Source: Allium sativum (lineage: Eukaryota; Streptophyta; Magnoliopsida; Asparagales; Amaryllidaceae). Taken from it: a stretch of DNA of 64,000 nucleotides. The stretch spans positions 36,944,501 to 37,008,500 of the forward strand of contig CM060923.1 in NCBI GenBank assembly GCA_030737875.1, given 5' to 3'. The notes beneath the pieces are model-generated. The model saw only the letters and a list, made by a program, of their open reading frames with translations, did not search any database and had not been told where the DNA came from. Position 1 is the first letter of the stretch. Each line of letters begins with the position of its first letter. The position numbers and the translations under genes are program-made. Of this stretch, positions 21,663-33,306 are shown piece after piece.

Positions 21663-24600
21663 CAAGGCAGCAGTTCAAGAAACACAAGTGCTAATATCGT
21701 TGACTCACAACAGACTAATCAGAATAATGCTGAATCAAAGGGAAATAATACTGCCAAATTAGAAGACTTACTAGATGATGGATGGTATCCAGACTCAGGA
21801 GCCACGAATCATGTGACAAATAACCTGGCAAATCTGAACCTTGGAAACAAAGAATACAAAGGTAACAAATCTTTAATTGTTGGCAATGGTAAGTCAGTTT
21901 CTATATCTCATACTGGAAATGCAAGTTTTAGTGGTACTAGAAAGATATACTTAAATAACTTACTTTGTGTACCACTGATCAGGAAAAATCTCCTAAGTGT
22001 CTCACAGTTTGCCAAAGATAACAAAATATACTTTGAATTTTATCCTAAGTACTGCTTAGTAAAAGATTTACTGACAAGTGAAATTTTGTTGCAGGGTAAA
22101 GAGTGAAAAGGACTTTACAAATTTGATGTTTTCTATTCAAAAAGTGCTAATAGTAGAGAAAACTGTTATGACCAATATCATGTAAACACTGTTGAAAGTA
22201 GTAATGTCTATGATCTATGGCATAACAAACTTGGTCATCCTAGTATGATTATTGTAAAGAAAGTGCTGATTAGCAATAATATAGATGTTAGTAAATTTCC
22301 TTTGCATCATATATGTACTTATTGTCAAATTGGCAAGAGTCACAAACTTGCATTTCCAGACTCCGAGAAAAATTATACAAAACCTCTTGAATTAGTTGCA
22401 ATAAACTTATGGGGTCCATCACCTATATACACTGATTATGGATACAAATACTACATATCATTTATAGATGCTTACTCTAGGCATTTATGGATATACTTGT
22501 TTAAAGCTAAATCTGAAACTTGTAAGGCAGTGTTACAATTTGTTGCTAATGTTGAAAGACTTTACAATTTTCAAGTTAAAACAATTCAAACGGATGGTGG
22601 GAAGGAGTTTTCTCCTCTAAAAGAATTTTTTCAAAGAAAGGGTATATCACACAGATTTACTTGTCCCCATACGTCTGAACAAAATGGTCTTGTAGAAAGG
22701 AAACATAGACATATAGTAGAGACAGGCTTAACCCTGTTAGCTCAAGCATCAATGCCTCTTAAATTTTGGCCTGATGCTTTCGTAACAGCTGTCTATCTAA
22801 TTAACAGACTGCCAACAAAGGTCTTATATTATAAAACTCCTCTGGAAGTACTCACAAAGATTAAACCCAACTACAAAGACTTAAAAGACTTTGGATGCCT
22901 ATGTTTCCCTTACTTAAGACCTTACAACTCACACAAACTTCAGTTTAGATCATCCCCATGTACGTTTTTAGGGTATGCTAGTGGTTTTAAAGGTTATAAA
23001 TGTCTAGACAAAAATGGAAGAGTGTTTATATCTAGACATGTCACTTTTAATGAATATGAATTTCCTTTCAGCAAGGAAGAAATAAAAACCACAAGCAAGG
23101 TCTATAACCCTAAGTACTCAATACCAAATATAAATGGTACTTCTGATGTAATCATATCTGCTATAGAAGAGGCAAGTACAGGTTTGCAGACTAGTGAAAA
23201 CAAAGATAACTCTCAACTCACAATGCCAACATGTGGGCCAGGTCAAGAGTCAAGTCAAAGCAACACCAACAATTCCAACCTTCCCTGCAATGAGGATTTA
23301 TCTACCTCCAACCAACAGATCAGAGAAGAAGTTCAAGGCATTGGTGCTGAATACACTGACACAAGTGGCAGTGTACCACAGCAAGCCACTGAATTCAATA
23401 AGCATCATATGACTACAAGAGCCAAGAGTGGTATCTTCAAACCAAAACTATATTGTTCCATCACAGAACCAACATCATTCAATCAAGTTAACCCTAGTAA
23501 AGAATGGAAAATATCCATGTGTGATGAATATAATGCACTGATAAGAAACAATACTTGGACACTGGTTGCGAAACCAAGTAACAATAATGTTATTGGCTGC
23601 AAATGGACTTATAGGATTAAGAGAAACACTGATGGATCAGTTTCTAAATACAAAACAAGACTGGTAGCTAAGGGCTATTCACAACAATGTGGATTTGATT
23701 TCAAAGAAACATTCTCACCGGTCATAAAGCCCTCATCTATCAGAATTGTTTTAACTATTGCATTACATAGAAATTGGACCATCAGACAACTTGACGTAAA
23801 TAACGCTATCTTAAATAGTGATTTGCAGGAGGAAGTTTACATGGAATAGCCTGAGGGATTTATACAGCAAGGAAAAGAAGCATATGTGTGCAGATTAAAC
23901 AAAGCTATATATGGGCTGAAGCAAGCACCTAGAGTTTGGTTCGAAAAGATGAAATATACTTTAGCAAAACTGGGCTATCAACCAACCAAATCGGACAACT
24001 CTTTATTTACAAAATTCCTACATGACACTGTTACATACATACTTATATATGTTGATGACTTTTTAATTACAGGTTACAGCGAGGGGGAGATTATGAAGGT
24101 TACTCAGTGTCTCAATGCAGAATTCTCATTAAAAGATCTTGGACAACTCACATATTTTCTAGGAATAGAAGTGAGCAGATTATCAAGCACTGAAATGTAC
24201 TTAAGTCAAAAGAAGTACATTTCAGAACTCCTACTCAAATGCAATATGGACAAAGCTAATCCTACATCTACCCCCAATAATAAGCAACTCACATCTATCA
24301 AAGAACATTGGCGAACACATAGACAATGAAAAGCAGTACCGGAGCATAGTGGGGGCACTACAATATGCAACAATAACGAGGCCGGACATCTCATTCAGTG
24401 TGAACAAGATCAGCCAGTTCATGCAACAAGCTTTAAGTGAACATTGGAAGGCGGTCAAAAGAATTCTACGTTACTTAAAGGGTACAATCAATCACAAATT
24501 GAAACTACAGTCAAGCAACACACTCAATATCAGTGCATATGCAGATTCAGACTGGGCAAATGATTATGATGATAGAAAGTCAACCTCTGGTTACTGTATA

Positions 24601-25140
24601 TTCCTAGGAAATAATCCTATTTCATGGTGTGCAAAGAAGCAAGCAACAGTGTCAAGATCAAGCACAAAAGTATAATACAGATGTATTGCTAGCACGACTG
24701 CTGAAATAATGTGGATTCAGTCATTATTGAGTGAACTAAAAGTAACATCCAACGGAACTGCCACAGTTTGGTATGATAATATGAGTGCTATAGCACTTAC
24801 AGTCAATCCAATACTACATTCCAGAACTAAACATATGGAGTTGGACATATATTTTGTCAGAGAGCAAGTTAACAAAGGGAATTTATGTGTAAATCATGTA
24901 CCATCAGCTTACCAGGTCGTAGATGTTCTGACGAAACCGTTGTCAAAGCAAAGTTTCATCAACTTCAGAGAAAAGCTATGCGTCATAATACTTAAAGTCG
25001 AGGATAAGTCTGAATCTTCTCAATCTAAGCCAAAGGAAGAACCAAAGATGTCATATCTGAACTCAAACAAAGCTACTCCAACAATCAAATCAGAAATCGA
25101 ACAGATCCATGATATTTATCATGAATCCGCTCGCTACTGA
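21663..25140 (+). pseudogene. copia pol, body 2: protease, integrase, RT, RNase H (multiple lesions)
   Basis: Uninterrupted by insertions but not functional. Protease DSGATNHVT lies at about 21794. TGA at 22104-22106 replaces a TGC. The integrase zinc region [14 protein letters not shown] is intact, but the first catalytic Asp is Asn (AINLWGP, AAC at 22404-22406). The later QTDGGKEF and [14 protein letters not shown] segments are normal. TAG at 23847-23849 replaces CAG before the RT core. RT has YVDD near 24048. An extra C in the run 24271-24275 shifts frame exactly as in body 1. TAA at 24673-24675 falls in the RNase H region (SRSSTKV*YRC). The tail ends ...DIYHESARY at 25140. Body 1 has sense codons at all four stop positions, so those stops arose after the bodies separated. 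Confidence 0.92.
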
Positions 25141-25262
25141 CTGCCACTAGAGGAGCACCTAATCACCCTTGTTTTACTTGAGCAATAATCATCTCTCTAG
25201 GAGCTTTCGAACTCAGATAATCCATATCCATTCATTTTTCTGCAAACCCTAGGCGGCGCAAC

Positions 25263-25275
25263 GGTTTGAGGGGGC
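25263..25275 (+). promoter_or_regulatory. polypurine tract of copia body 2
   Basis: ggtttgaggggg lies immediately before LTR 3. The equivalent before LTR 2 is ggtttaaggg. It is the expected plus-strand primer position. Confidence 0.6.
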
Positions 25276-25494
25276 GAATAAGAAAAGAGAAATGAATCTG
25301 TGGCTTACAGGATGAAGGGAGCCTTTTATTCTATGATACCCTTTACACTTGTATTAACTGGGCCAGCTCATTTAAGCCCACTTCCTTTATTACATATATC
25401 ATATGTGAACTGTACCGTGCATCATAGTATACACTTTTTCATGAAACATTTTATTCTGCAATAAACAAAATCTTTCATTCCCATCTTTCTTTCA
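25272..25494 (+). repeat. copia LTR 3 (3' outer)
   Basis: GGCGAATAAG (TG to GG if the LTR starts with TG) to ctttctttca, followed by TTGAG and unique flank. It carries the same 19-bp segment as LTR 2 that LTR 1 lacks. Confidence 0.88.
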
Positions 25495-25499
25495 TTGAG

Positions 25500-25928
25500 T
25501 TAAATAAATATCATATTTGAATATTACTTATTTGCACACTTATTTAATACATTATCTAATATGTTTTGGTAGTTTATAGCATCAAATATAAAAGCACAAA
25601 ATTAATTCATACTCGATAAAGCAAGTATGAACTTCTTATTCTGATACATATCCATTCTGTCGGAAAGTTCTCGCTCCCTCCATGTAGTGTATTTTTATAT
25701 AAATTTCTTAGTCTCTCTATGTGGTACATGTTTGTTTAAATGAATATATTATATTTCATTCCAACCCTAGTTGTTACTCATTTTAACTTCATGCTAACCG
25801 ATCAATATTTTTTTATCTACTTCATGTTGGTTTGTAACCATTTCTTTCAACCTGAGACTTCATGGAGATAAGTATAAAATGTGACATTCTATGCCATGTT
25901 CTTTACCTAGACCAGAGTTCAAGACGTA
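25500..25928. other. unassigned flank between copia locus and Harbinger-1
   Basis: AT-rich. No coding frame, repeat or element end was recognised before the Harbinger terminus at 25929. Confidence 0.5.
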
Positions 25929-27173
25929 GGGTGCGTTCTTAACCAATGCGAGCGGGGTATTTGAACGGGGAATTTGAGCGGGGTACTGTAGCGAACGGGG
26001 AATGCGTTTTTAGCTATGAACGGTATATTCGAGCGTGGTATTTGAACGAGGTATTTAATTTTTAAATTAATTGTTTTGAATTAATTTATATGTTTAATTT
26101 TAATTTATGTGTGTTATGTTAATAACAACATTGTAAATATTAGTCCCACATTGCCAAAACATCACGAGTAGCTTTGTATATATATAACCATGCAAACTAT
26201 AGACAGAGCCGGCGGAGGGGCTAGGCCCAGCAGGCGGCCGCCTAGGGCAACCCGCCGGAGGGGGCAACGACAGCTGGGAGATGGTCAGTGATGAATTTTA
26301 TACTAATATAAATAAATTTTAATGGCAACTAGTGCATAAGAAATGATTGGTCCAGTTGGTTGTGCGTTTAGTTGCCAACTTGGAGGTGCAGCCTTCAATT
26401 CGTGGAAGCTTCAGTTTTCTTTAAGTCCTTTTACTCTCTTTTTTCAGCCTCTTTAAGATTTTGCAAGGGAAACGTTAGGTTTCTATATTGGCTCTCATAT
26501 TTTGTTAAAATATTTGCTGGTCTATTCATGCAGATTCCGCTGCAGGTGCAAACTTGATGGATGCAAAGACAAAATGAAATTGCAACAAATCAATTGTGAT
26601 GAACTCCCACAGTATGAAGTAACTACAAAAGTTGTACATGCAATATCTCCACATAATTTCACGGTTCCACTGACAAGCGCCAAAATGCCAAAAACTTTAG
26701 GATTTCAAACAAGAAATTTGATAATAATCATCTCATCGCACACTGTGTTCAGTTAAATTTTGGTAGGGACAACGTATTTTGGTTCATTGCTTCCCTGTGT
26801 TGTTCAGGGCAACTGTGTTGTTAGGGCAACCCAGACCACAGAGCCGGCCCTGACTATAGACACAATTGAAATACAACTAAATGACTTGAATAGACATGAT
26901 GGCTTGGTATTCGTACACATATAAATTAAAAATATCAAAGATGGGAGGGCGTGGGTGCGTGCACACATACATTAATATTCTAAACCTGAAATGGCGTGTT
27001 CACACACAAATTTTACCTCCCCATTACTTTTTCAAGCCCGCTCAGAAGCTGAAAGCAGCTCCAACCTCCATTCGTCCAGCGTTCCCTCTGGCATGACAAC
27101 TTTATTGCGGCGTCTAACGCGTCGGATGCCACATGAGCGCTGAATGCCACGCCCAATCACTGCGAACGCACCC
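25929..27173. mobile_element. PIF/Harbinger-like element 1 (non-autonomous), split by a hAT element
   Basis: Terminal inverted repeats GGGTGCGTTC...GAACGCACCC are flanked by GTA (25926-25928 and 27174-27176). The left arm (GCGAGCGGGGTATTTGAACG) matches the left arm of Harbinger-3 at 56363, which has a TTA duplication typical of the superfamily. A cgcgtcggatgcca phrase near the right end resembles Harbinger-2. Without the nested hAT element it is about 590 bp and non-coding. Confidence 0.75.
26204..26852. mobile_element. non-autonomous hAT element
   Basis: Starts CAGAGCCGGCGGAGG and ends CAGAGCCGGCCCTG, giving a 10-bp terminal inverted repeat with one mismatch. It is flanked by a perfect 8-bp target duplication ACTATAGA (26196-26203 and 26853-26860), diagnostic for hAT. 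It is 649 bp and has no transposase. It contains repeated gggcaac phrases near both ends. Inserted inside Harbinger-1, so younger than it. Confidence 0.9.
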
Positions 27174-27176
27174 GTA

Positions 27177-27707
27177 GTGCTTTCCAATTCGAAGTCCTAC
27201 TATTGCAACCTACCACCAATTGACACAAACTGCCATTTCCTGTTCAACAAATGAAAATTACACTCATCACCATGCAGCTTAACTATATTCAACTACCATT
27301 TTACAACATCGCACAACTGATCACCTTCTTTTTCCCACCTGAAACAGAGCAGCTTTGAAAGTAAAATATCTAAATCTAAATTTCAGAAAAAGAAATAGTC
27401 AGAACACTTTTGAAAGTAAAATACAAAGGTATTTTCAAAACTAAGGGAGCATAGATTCCCAAGGGAATTCGAGTTGAGAAAAGCAATTGAAAATAAAATA
27501 CCTGAATCTAAATTTAGGAAGAACCTCGATAGCATATGGTCCTAGGAATGTGGCAATGTAGTTGGCACTTGAGAGCAGGGCATACTTTATTTATCCATAA
27601 TTGGATGCTATAAATTACTGACCATTGAAGAAAATTACATTTACTGTTTATTTAATGGAGCATTTTTAGTTTGCTGGCATACGTTTTTATTTTTGCAGTT
27701 TTAATCA
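27177..27707. other. unassigned non-coding stretch
   Basis: No element termini or coding region seen. The phrase gaaagtaaaatac/atctaaatttcag recurs three times between about 27357 and 27520, a weak local repeat. Confidence 0.45.
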
Positions 27708-28336
27708 ATGTTATCATGACCGGACCACATGTCAAGCCGTGATGAGCAAAGGTTTAAGGTTCAACCGGTCGGACCGTTAGAACCGTACATGTTAATTTTC
27801 GTTAAAACTTGTAAAATAAATAATCTACATATATGTTAATATTTTACAAAATTATCATAAATCACAACATACCATGCTAGTTCACAACCTATACATAATG
27901 CTAAAATAAACAAATGCGCTGATGGGAAGCATGCTATGCAACCTGAATAATTTCACAGAATATTACTTTTAGTCTTAATGCATACTAAGCCATAGTTTAG
28001 CCAGCACATTTAAACTTGTCAAAATAATATCAACGCGCTAACTGCAGCATTATGAAAATGAGATCATCCAAAAAGAATAATGTCGGTTATAATTAGGCAA
28101 TGCGCATGGAAAATAATAGTTAATAAACATACATCAGCACTACATTTTAGCTACTGTACACCATAAATTTGTTGGAGAGGTTTTGAACGGTTCAATCAAA
28201 GGTTCGACCAACGGTTTTGACGTTAAACCCTCAGTTCTTGGAGATGGCCGGTTCAATTAGGTTCCGAGCCGAAATGACTAGCGGCCTGCGGTTTTTCGCG
28301 GTTGGACCGCGGTTCGATCCAGTTTTTATAACTATG
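27708..28336. mobile_element. MITE-like element with degenerate inverted ends, copy A
   Basis: The left end gttatcatgaccggacc and right end gatccagtttttataac are imperfect inverted repeats. The subterminal zones are rich in ggttcaaccggt and accaacggtt motifs that can pair across the element. A diverged relative lies at about 58970-59565. There is no coding content. Class is uncertain and boundaries are accurate to about 10 bp. Confidence 0.5.
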
Positions 28337-29254
28337 GTTTTAGTACATGGGTCTCTAATTTGTAATTTGCCTTAGAGATATATTGATGTGTAATTAACAT
28401 AGGTCTATTTGCTAGTCATTATAGTATCGGCCCTATCGGCTATAATAAAAGAATTTGTAAAATTGCGAACTAAAATAAATTGTAAATAAGTCTTTGGTTG
28501 ATGAAGATGGCTAGGAAAACTAGTTTACGTTAATGTGAAGCTTTTAACGGTAGGATTTTCTTGTTTTTGCCATAAGATCATAAATTTTTGAGCCATCATC
28601 ATGGACTATATACTCCAATAAGAGTAATTGTTTTTAAAGTTTGTTTGCATCATAGAAATGTGTATTGAAAATCGTTCTAATCTAGTTTTAGAGCTTCTTA
28701 TTATGGTCTTTTCTAAGATAAGAAATTCATGAAGTATATGAAATGGTTTGTTTGTTATGTGTAAGCTAGCTTAATTATTGTGGTATGTAAAAACGTTTTT
28801 TAAGTTAATATTTCAGTGACAAAAATATATTTTATAAAATTATTCAAATGTAGGCAGCTTAGAAAATAGGACAGAAGATCACACATTCAATGGCATCCAA
28901 AGTGGCTCGTAGAAGTATAAAAACAGGGAAGATGATTCCATGTGCTGACAAAAAAATTGTAAGTACTTCAACATACTTTCCCTTTTTTTTTTTGCTTAAA
29001 ATATTTAGTTATGTCATACTACAATTACTTAATTTACATGCCTACATGTCCTACAAATTTGGATTCTTGCTGGGAAAAAAAGAAAAAAGAAAAGACTTAC
29101 GATGTGTTCTTTTTTGAACTGAAACAGACATATTGAAGGGGCAAACGAAAGGAAGCTGGGGAAGAGGCAAATTCGCTGAAGGGAAATGCGTTCTTTTTAC
29201 GAAAAGGATAACGCGAAAGGAGAAAAAATTCATAAAGTTTTCTACCGGTTTTGA
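28337..29254. other. unassigned AT-rich stretch
   Basis: No domain or element end recognised. An open frame of 75 codons starting at 28890 has no family resemblance and an AT-rich composition, so I treat it as chance. Confidence 0.45.
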
Positions 29255-29259
29255 ATATT

Positions 29260-29795
29260 TATTGGAAAAATAGTTTATTTTTGTAAAGATGAATTATTTA
29301 AAAATGGATAAGTATGATATGATAACTATATGAATAGTCCCACATCATGAGACTATATGAAAGAACCAGTCTTTATTTGACTTGGTAAATATTGAGATCC
29401 ATGTTTTCAGATCTGAACCTTTATTTGACTTGGTAAATATTGAGATCCATGTTTTCAGATCTGAACCGACTTTCCCTGTAATCCTTTTTATACGTTCCAA
29501 CAACTCAAAAAAAAAAAAAAAAAAAAAAAAACTTTTTTATTCTTATCTCTCTCTTCTTCTTCCTCCACCATTGAAAGTTCTTCAAAAACAAAATCAGAAC
29601 GAGCAGTTAAATTTAAATCGGAAGTGCAAATTTGAATTGGTTTGTTGTGCAAGCAAATCAATTGTTTTTTCTCAGAAGGCTGTTTTATCGCAGAGGCGGC
29701 TGTGACAAGTACGAACTGGTTCGCACCACCGACCAGATCGCCGAATCGTCTTCAAGAAAGCGACTAGTCCGCGACTTAGCCATTGTTTCCCAACA
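29260..29795 (+). repeat. 5' LTR of the old copia element
   Basis: Contains a 47-bp tandem duplication (tttatttgacttggtaaata...cagatctgaacc, about 29372-29466) that is also present in the 3' LTR, so it predates insertion. A run of about 24 A lies at 29508-29531. Confidence 0.88.
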
Positions 29796-30420
29796 ATTTT
29801 GAAGATGATTCTGAAACAATGGCTTGGACTGCAACATGGATGACGCTGCTGCTTCTAAATTGTTAAATTCCAATATATCTCGATTTGGGGGCTTTGCCAT
29901 TTAGTCGTGAACCCTAAATTCAAAATCCAAGCTATCCCGATCAATTTGAATCATGACAACCGCACGAGACTGACATGTGCCCCAGCAAAAGGAGAAGGAG
30001 GGCAAGAGCAAGGCGGCACTAGAATATTTGGTCCTTCTTAAAAATACTCCTCGAGAGAACTTGCTGCTCACACGACTCTAAAGCCCAGATCTGAATTTGC
30101 ACGAGCTGCAAGAAATCTCAAATGGCACGAGGTGTAAATAGGAAGGCGACAACGGGAACTGGGGAGGAAGGCGGCAACGGGAACTGGGGAGGGTGGAGAA
30201 AGTAGTAACCGTGAAGCGGCACGATTTGTACGACATGAGAGTTTTCAAATCGAGATACCTGGCTGTTAACACTTTAATTAGTGATGAAAAGGAAGATATT
30301 AGCAAAGTTGACTCGGATAAGTTAGATAGGATTTTCCACTAAATTGGAGAACCTGCATCAACAAGGGAGCCTGGCATATATTTTATCATAGCCTGAAACG
30401 GTCAAAATTATTACTGCAGA
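29796..30420 (+). other. degraded 5' interior of the old copia element
   Basis: Position corresponds to leader and gag, but no gag motif is recognisable. An open stretch around 30190-30340 (VVTVKRHDLYDM...DKLDRIF) might be gag residue or foreign sequence. I could not assign it. Confidence 0.35.
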
Positions 30421-30439
30421 AGTCGGTATTTTTTATTTA

Positions 30440-30920
30440 ATTTTTTTTTTTTTTTTTTTGAATATCCAACATAACTGGCCATAGTAGCTCTTTGTTGTTG
30501 AAAGCGCGGTCACTGCGTTCACTCCAGATATGCCAAACCTCTAATACTAGACCCATAGATACTAACGAATTAGTTGCTTCATTTATCAATTATTGATTGG
30601 AATTATGCCGTAGTGATTGCATTAAGCTTGTTGACCTAGGAACATTGGGTAAAAATTGTTGTTTAATCACTGTCCATATGTTCTTGGAGAACTCGCATTT
30701 AAAAATTAAATGATCTGAGTTTCAGTAAAATTGCTACACATAACACTTGTGGTAGAGCTAAAATTACCCAAGCATGTCTATAGTCTTTAATATGTTGAGC
30801 ACAACAAAAGTAGCACAAATGGACATTTTAGCATGGACCATCAATTTTGAAAGATGTATTTCTACTTGAAATATTTGCACATTATTTCGATCTTAACATT
30901 CAGGTCCATCATATAAAATG
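30440..30920 (-). mobile_element. 5'-truncated LINE 3' fragment
   Basis: On the minus strand a broken frame gives the zinc-binding tail of plant non-LTR reverse transcriptases: a TSDHLIFKCEFSKNIW-like segment, then EVWHIWSERSDRAFNNKE. It ends in a poly-A tract (T run at about 30441-30459 on the plus strand). Upstream, at about 30830-30790, are LNILKTIDMLG-like remains of the RLNTKDRL segment. The fragment holds only the last few hundred bases of a LINE, as is usual for 5'-truncated insertions. Stops and frameshifts are present. No target duplication was identified. Confidence 0.6.
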
Positions 30921-31149
30921 ACTCAACAACCTTTTCGGCTATACTGCAGAATGGTACAAATGAAGAAAATAATATTTTATGTGAATAATTTACGTTAGTC
31001 TATGAGTTTACGTATATTTTTATATAAGAAAAATATAAATTTTCAAACATATTAACATCTCAAGCAATAGTAAGCCTCCACAGCCGGTCAGTTGAGAATA
31101 GAATGGGAATCCACAAGGAAACCATAAAGGACAGCAACAACCAACCAAA

Positions 31150-32930
31150 AAGAATGATTCTGGACAGTTGCTTCTATATTACAACTGTGGAAAACCAGGT
31201 CATATGGCACGACAATGTCGGAACAGGCTAAGCCCTGCAGCTCAGGCAAACTTGACTGAGAAGCCTTTAATGGCTACGACTACTGAGATTCACTTTGATG
31301 GTGGATTAGAGGGTTGGTGGGTAGACACAGATGTTTCTCGCCATGTCTGCTATGATCGTGATATATTCACAATATACACGACTGCTGATGATCAGAAAGT
31401 GTTGTTGGGAGATCCTCACACCACTAAAACTGTAGAGATTGGTAATGTGAAAAGAAAACTTACAATTAGAAAGACAGTTTTCTTAAAGTTGTGATGCATT
31501 TGAAATGTTTAAAACATTAAAAACTAAAATTGAGAAATAAGAAAATTAAGAGAATTCATAGTGATAGAGGAACAGAATATGAATCTAGTTTATTCTAATT
31601 TTTTATAAATTACATGGTATAGTACATGAGAGAACTGCATCATATTCACTTGAAATGAACGGTAAAGCTGGAAAAAAAATAGGACCTTTACCGAATTAGT
31701 AATTGCCATTTTATAAATTTTGGTGCAGCAAAACATTGGTGGGGGTATATTTTAATTGACTGCATGCTATGTTTTGAATAGAATCTCATAATCTAAGAAT
31801 AAAATTTCACCTTATGAAATTTTAAAGAATTATAAATCCAATGTGTCATACTTTAGAACTTGGGGTTGTTTAGCATATGTTCGCACTCCAGACCCTAAGA
31901 GAATAAAATTGGCAAGTAGAGCATATGAATGTGTATTTATGGGCTATGCTATTAATAGTAAAGCATATCGATTTTATGATCTAAATGCACATAATATAAT
32001 TGAATCAAATGATGCCGATTTTTATGAAACAAAATTTTCTTTTAAATTAAGGAATAGTGGGGGCACATCAAGTATGCCTATTAGAACAGAACTTAATAAA
32101 AGTTCTGAAACTGAACCTATAAAAAGTAAAAGAGCAAGAACCGTAAAAGATTTTGGTTCGGATTTTTGTGCTTTTACTATAGAGGAGGATCCCTTAAACC
32201 TCCAAGAGACCTTATCTTCTTTAGATGCCGATTTTTTGTCAAGAGACTATAATTGATGAGATGGATTCTCTGTAATCCAATAACACTTGGCATTTGGTAG
32301 ATTTATTTTCTGGTTGTAAATCTATAGTTTGTAAATGGGTGTTTAAAAAGAAATTAAAAATCTGATGGCATTATTGATAAATACAAAGCACAATTAGTAG
32401 CTAAAGGTTTTAAGCAAAGAGAAAATATAGATTTCTTCGACATTTTTTTTACTTGTAACTAGAATTACATTCATTCGGGTATTAATCTCACTTGCTTCTA
32501 TTTGTTACTTATTAATACACCAAATAGGTGTTAAAACCACGTTCTTTAAATGGTGAATTAGAAGAAGAAATTTATATAGACCAGCCTGAAGGATTTGTAG
32601 TAGTACATGGTCAAGAACATAAAGTATGCAAATGAGATAAATCATTATATGGTTTAAAACAAGCACCTAAACAATGACATGAAATTTTTTGATAACTTAA
32701 TCATTTCTTATGGTTTTAAAGTTAATGAAAGTGACAAATGCATTTATTACAAATCTGAGAATGACATTTGCACTATTATATGTCTTTATGTAGATGAACT
32801 TCTCATCGTTGGGTCAAATATTCATGCCATAAACTCAGTCAAATCCTTATTAAGTGCCAATTTTGATATGAAAGATCTAGGTAAGGCGAGTGTAATCCCT
32901 GATATTAAGATTACTAGGTAAAAAGTGGGA
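31150..32930 (+). pseudogene. copia gag-pol remains (zinc knuckle, protease, integrase, RT)
   Basis: Fragments in the expected order. Nucleocapsid knuckle YYNCGKPGHMARQC at about 31175-31220 (first Cys replaced by Tyr). Protease WWVDTDVSRHVC at about 31315-31350 (canonical DTGAS motif degraded). Integrase RIHSDRGTEYES at about 31552-31588, then a degraded H..TA.YS..MNG segment. Integrase C-terminal region FRTWGCLAYVRTPDPKR...GYAINSKAYRFYDL open at 31843-32256. RT YVDE in place of YVDD at about 32790. The zinc domain and first catalytic Asp of the integrase are missing, a deletion between about 31490 and 31550. The lineage differs from the copia pair at 1565-25494. Not functional. Confidence 0.85.
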
Positions 32931-32947
32931 TTTTCTTTGGATCATTC

Positions 32948-33301
32948 TGTTAGAATTTAGAGGAGTCAGAGGAATAGATTATAAGAAAAAAAAGCATATT
33001 TGTAAAAGAGGAAAACTTTATTTGCTTTTATTTCTCTTCTCTTTTTTTCTTTGATCCCATACATAGGTCTAATACACTGCTTGATATTTCCTCATACAAA
33101 TGAGTGATTACATCCTAATTTATATAAGAGAGAATCTCCAGACATTTCTTTTTCTAGACTTTTCTTCTTTCTAGATTCTTCTCTAATCTCATTTTAATAA
33201 TTATATAATTTATTTCCATTTATCTTAGCCTTTTCTAAATACAATAACTAAATATGTTGCTAATTAATGTTTCCTATTAAAAACCAAGTTTATTTTCAAC
33301 A
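32948..33301 (+). mobile_element. solo LTR in the RT region of the old copia element
   Basis: A 354-bp insert TGTTAGAATTTAG...TTTTCAACA flanked by CATTC (32943-32947) and CAATC (33302-33306), a target duplication with one mismatch. The host frame rejoins across it (LDH... then EKALKKYDYFDCK). The gaatctccagacattt and promoter-like AT-rich interior are typical of small plant LTRs. No internal copy is attached. Confidence 0.75.
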
Positions 33302-33306
33302 CAATC

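Larger units (their letters stand above)
1565..25494 (+). mobile_element. composite Ty1/copia locus: three LTRs, two internal bodies
   Basis: Three nearly identical LTRs of about 200-220 bp (1565-1767, about 19997-20219, about 25272-25494) alternate with two nearly identical internal bodies, all in the same orientation. Each of the first two LTRs is followed directly by TGGTATCAGAGC, the initiator-Met tRNA primer site. The third is followed by flanking DNA. TTGAG touches both outer edges (1564-1568 and 25495-25499), so this may be one insertion later extended by unequal recombination. The left boundary is uncertain: if LTRs start with TG[A/C]GAATAAG (1565), the TTGAG pair is coincidental. If TTGAG is the target duplication, LTRs start at AATAAG. 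Body 1 was later hit by two other elements. Ale-like lineage is a guess from protein wording. Confidence 0.85.

Noticed and set aside
28890..29117. 75-codon frame starting MASKVARRSIK
   Set aside because: Basic N-terminus followed by hydrophobic AT-rich codons. No family resemblance and no flanking gene structure.
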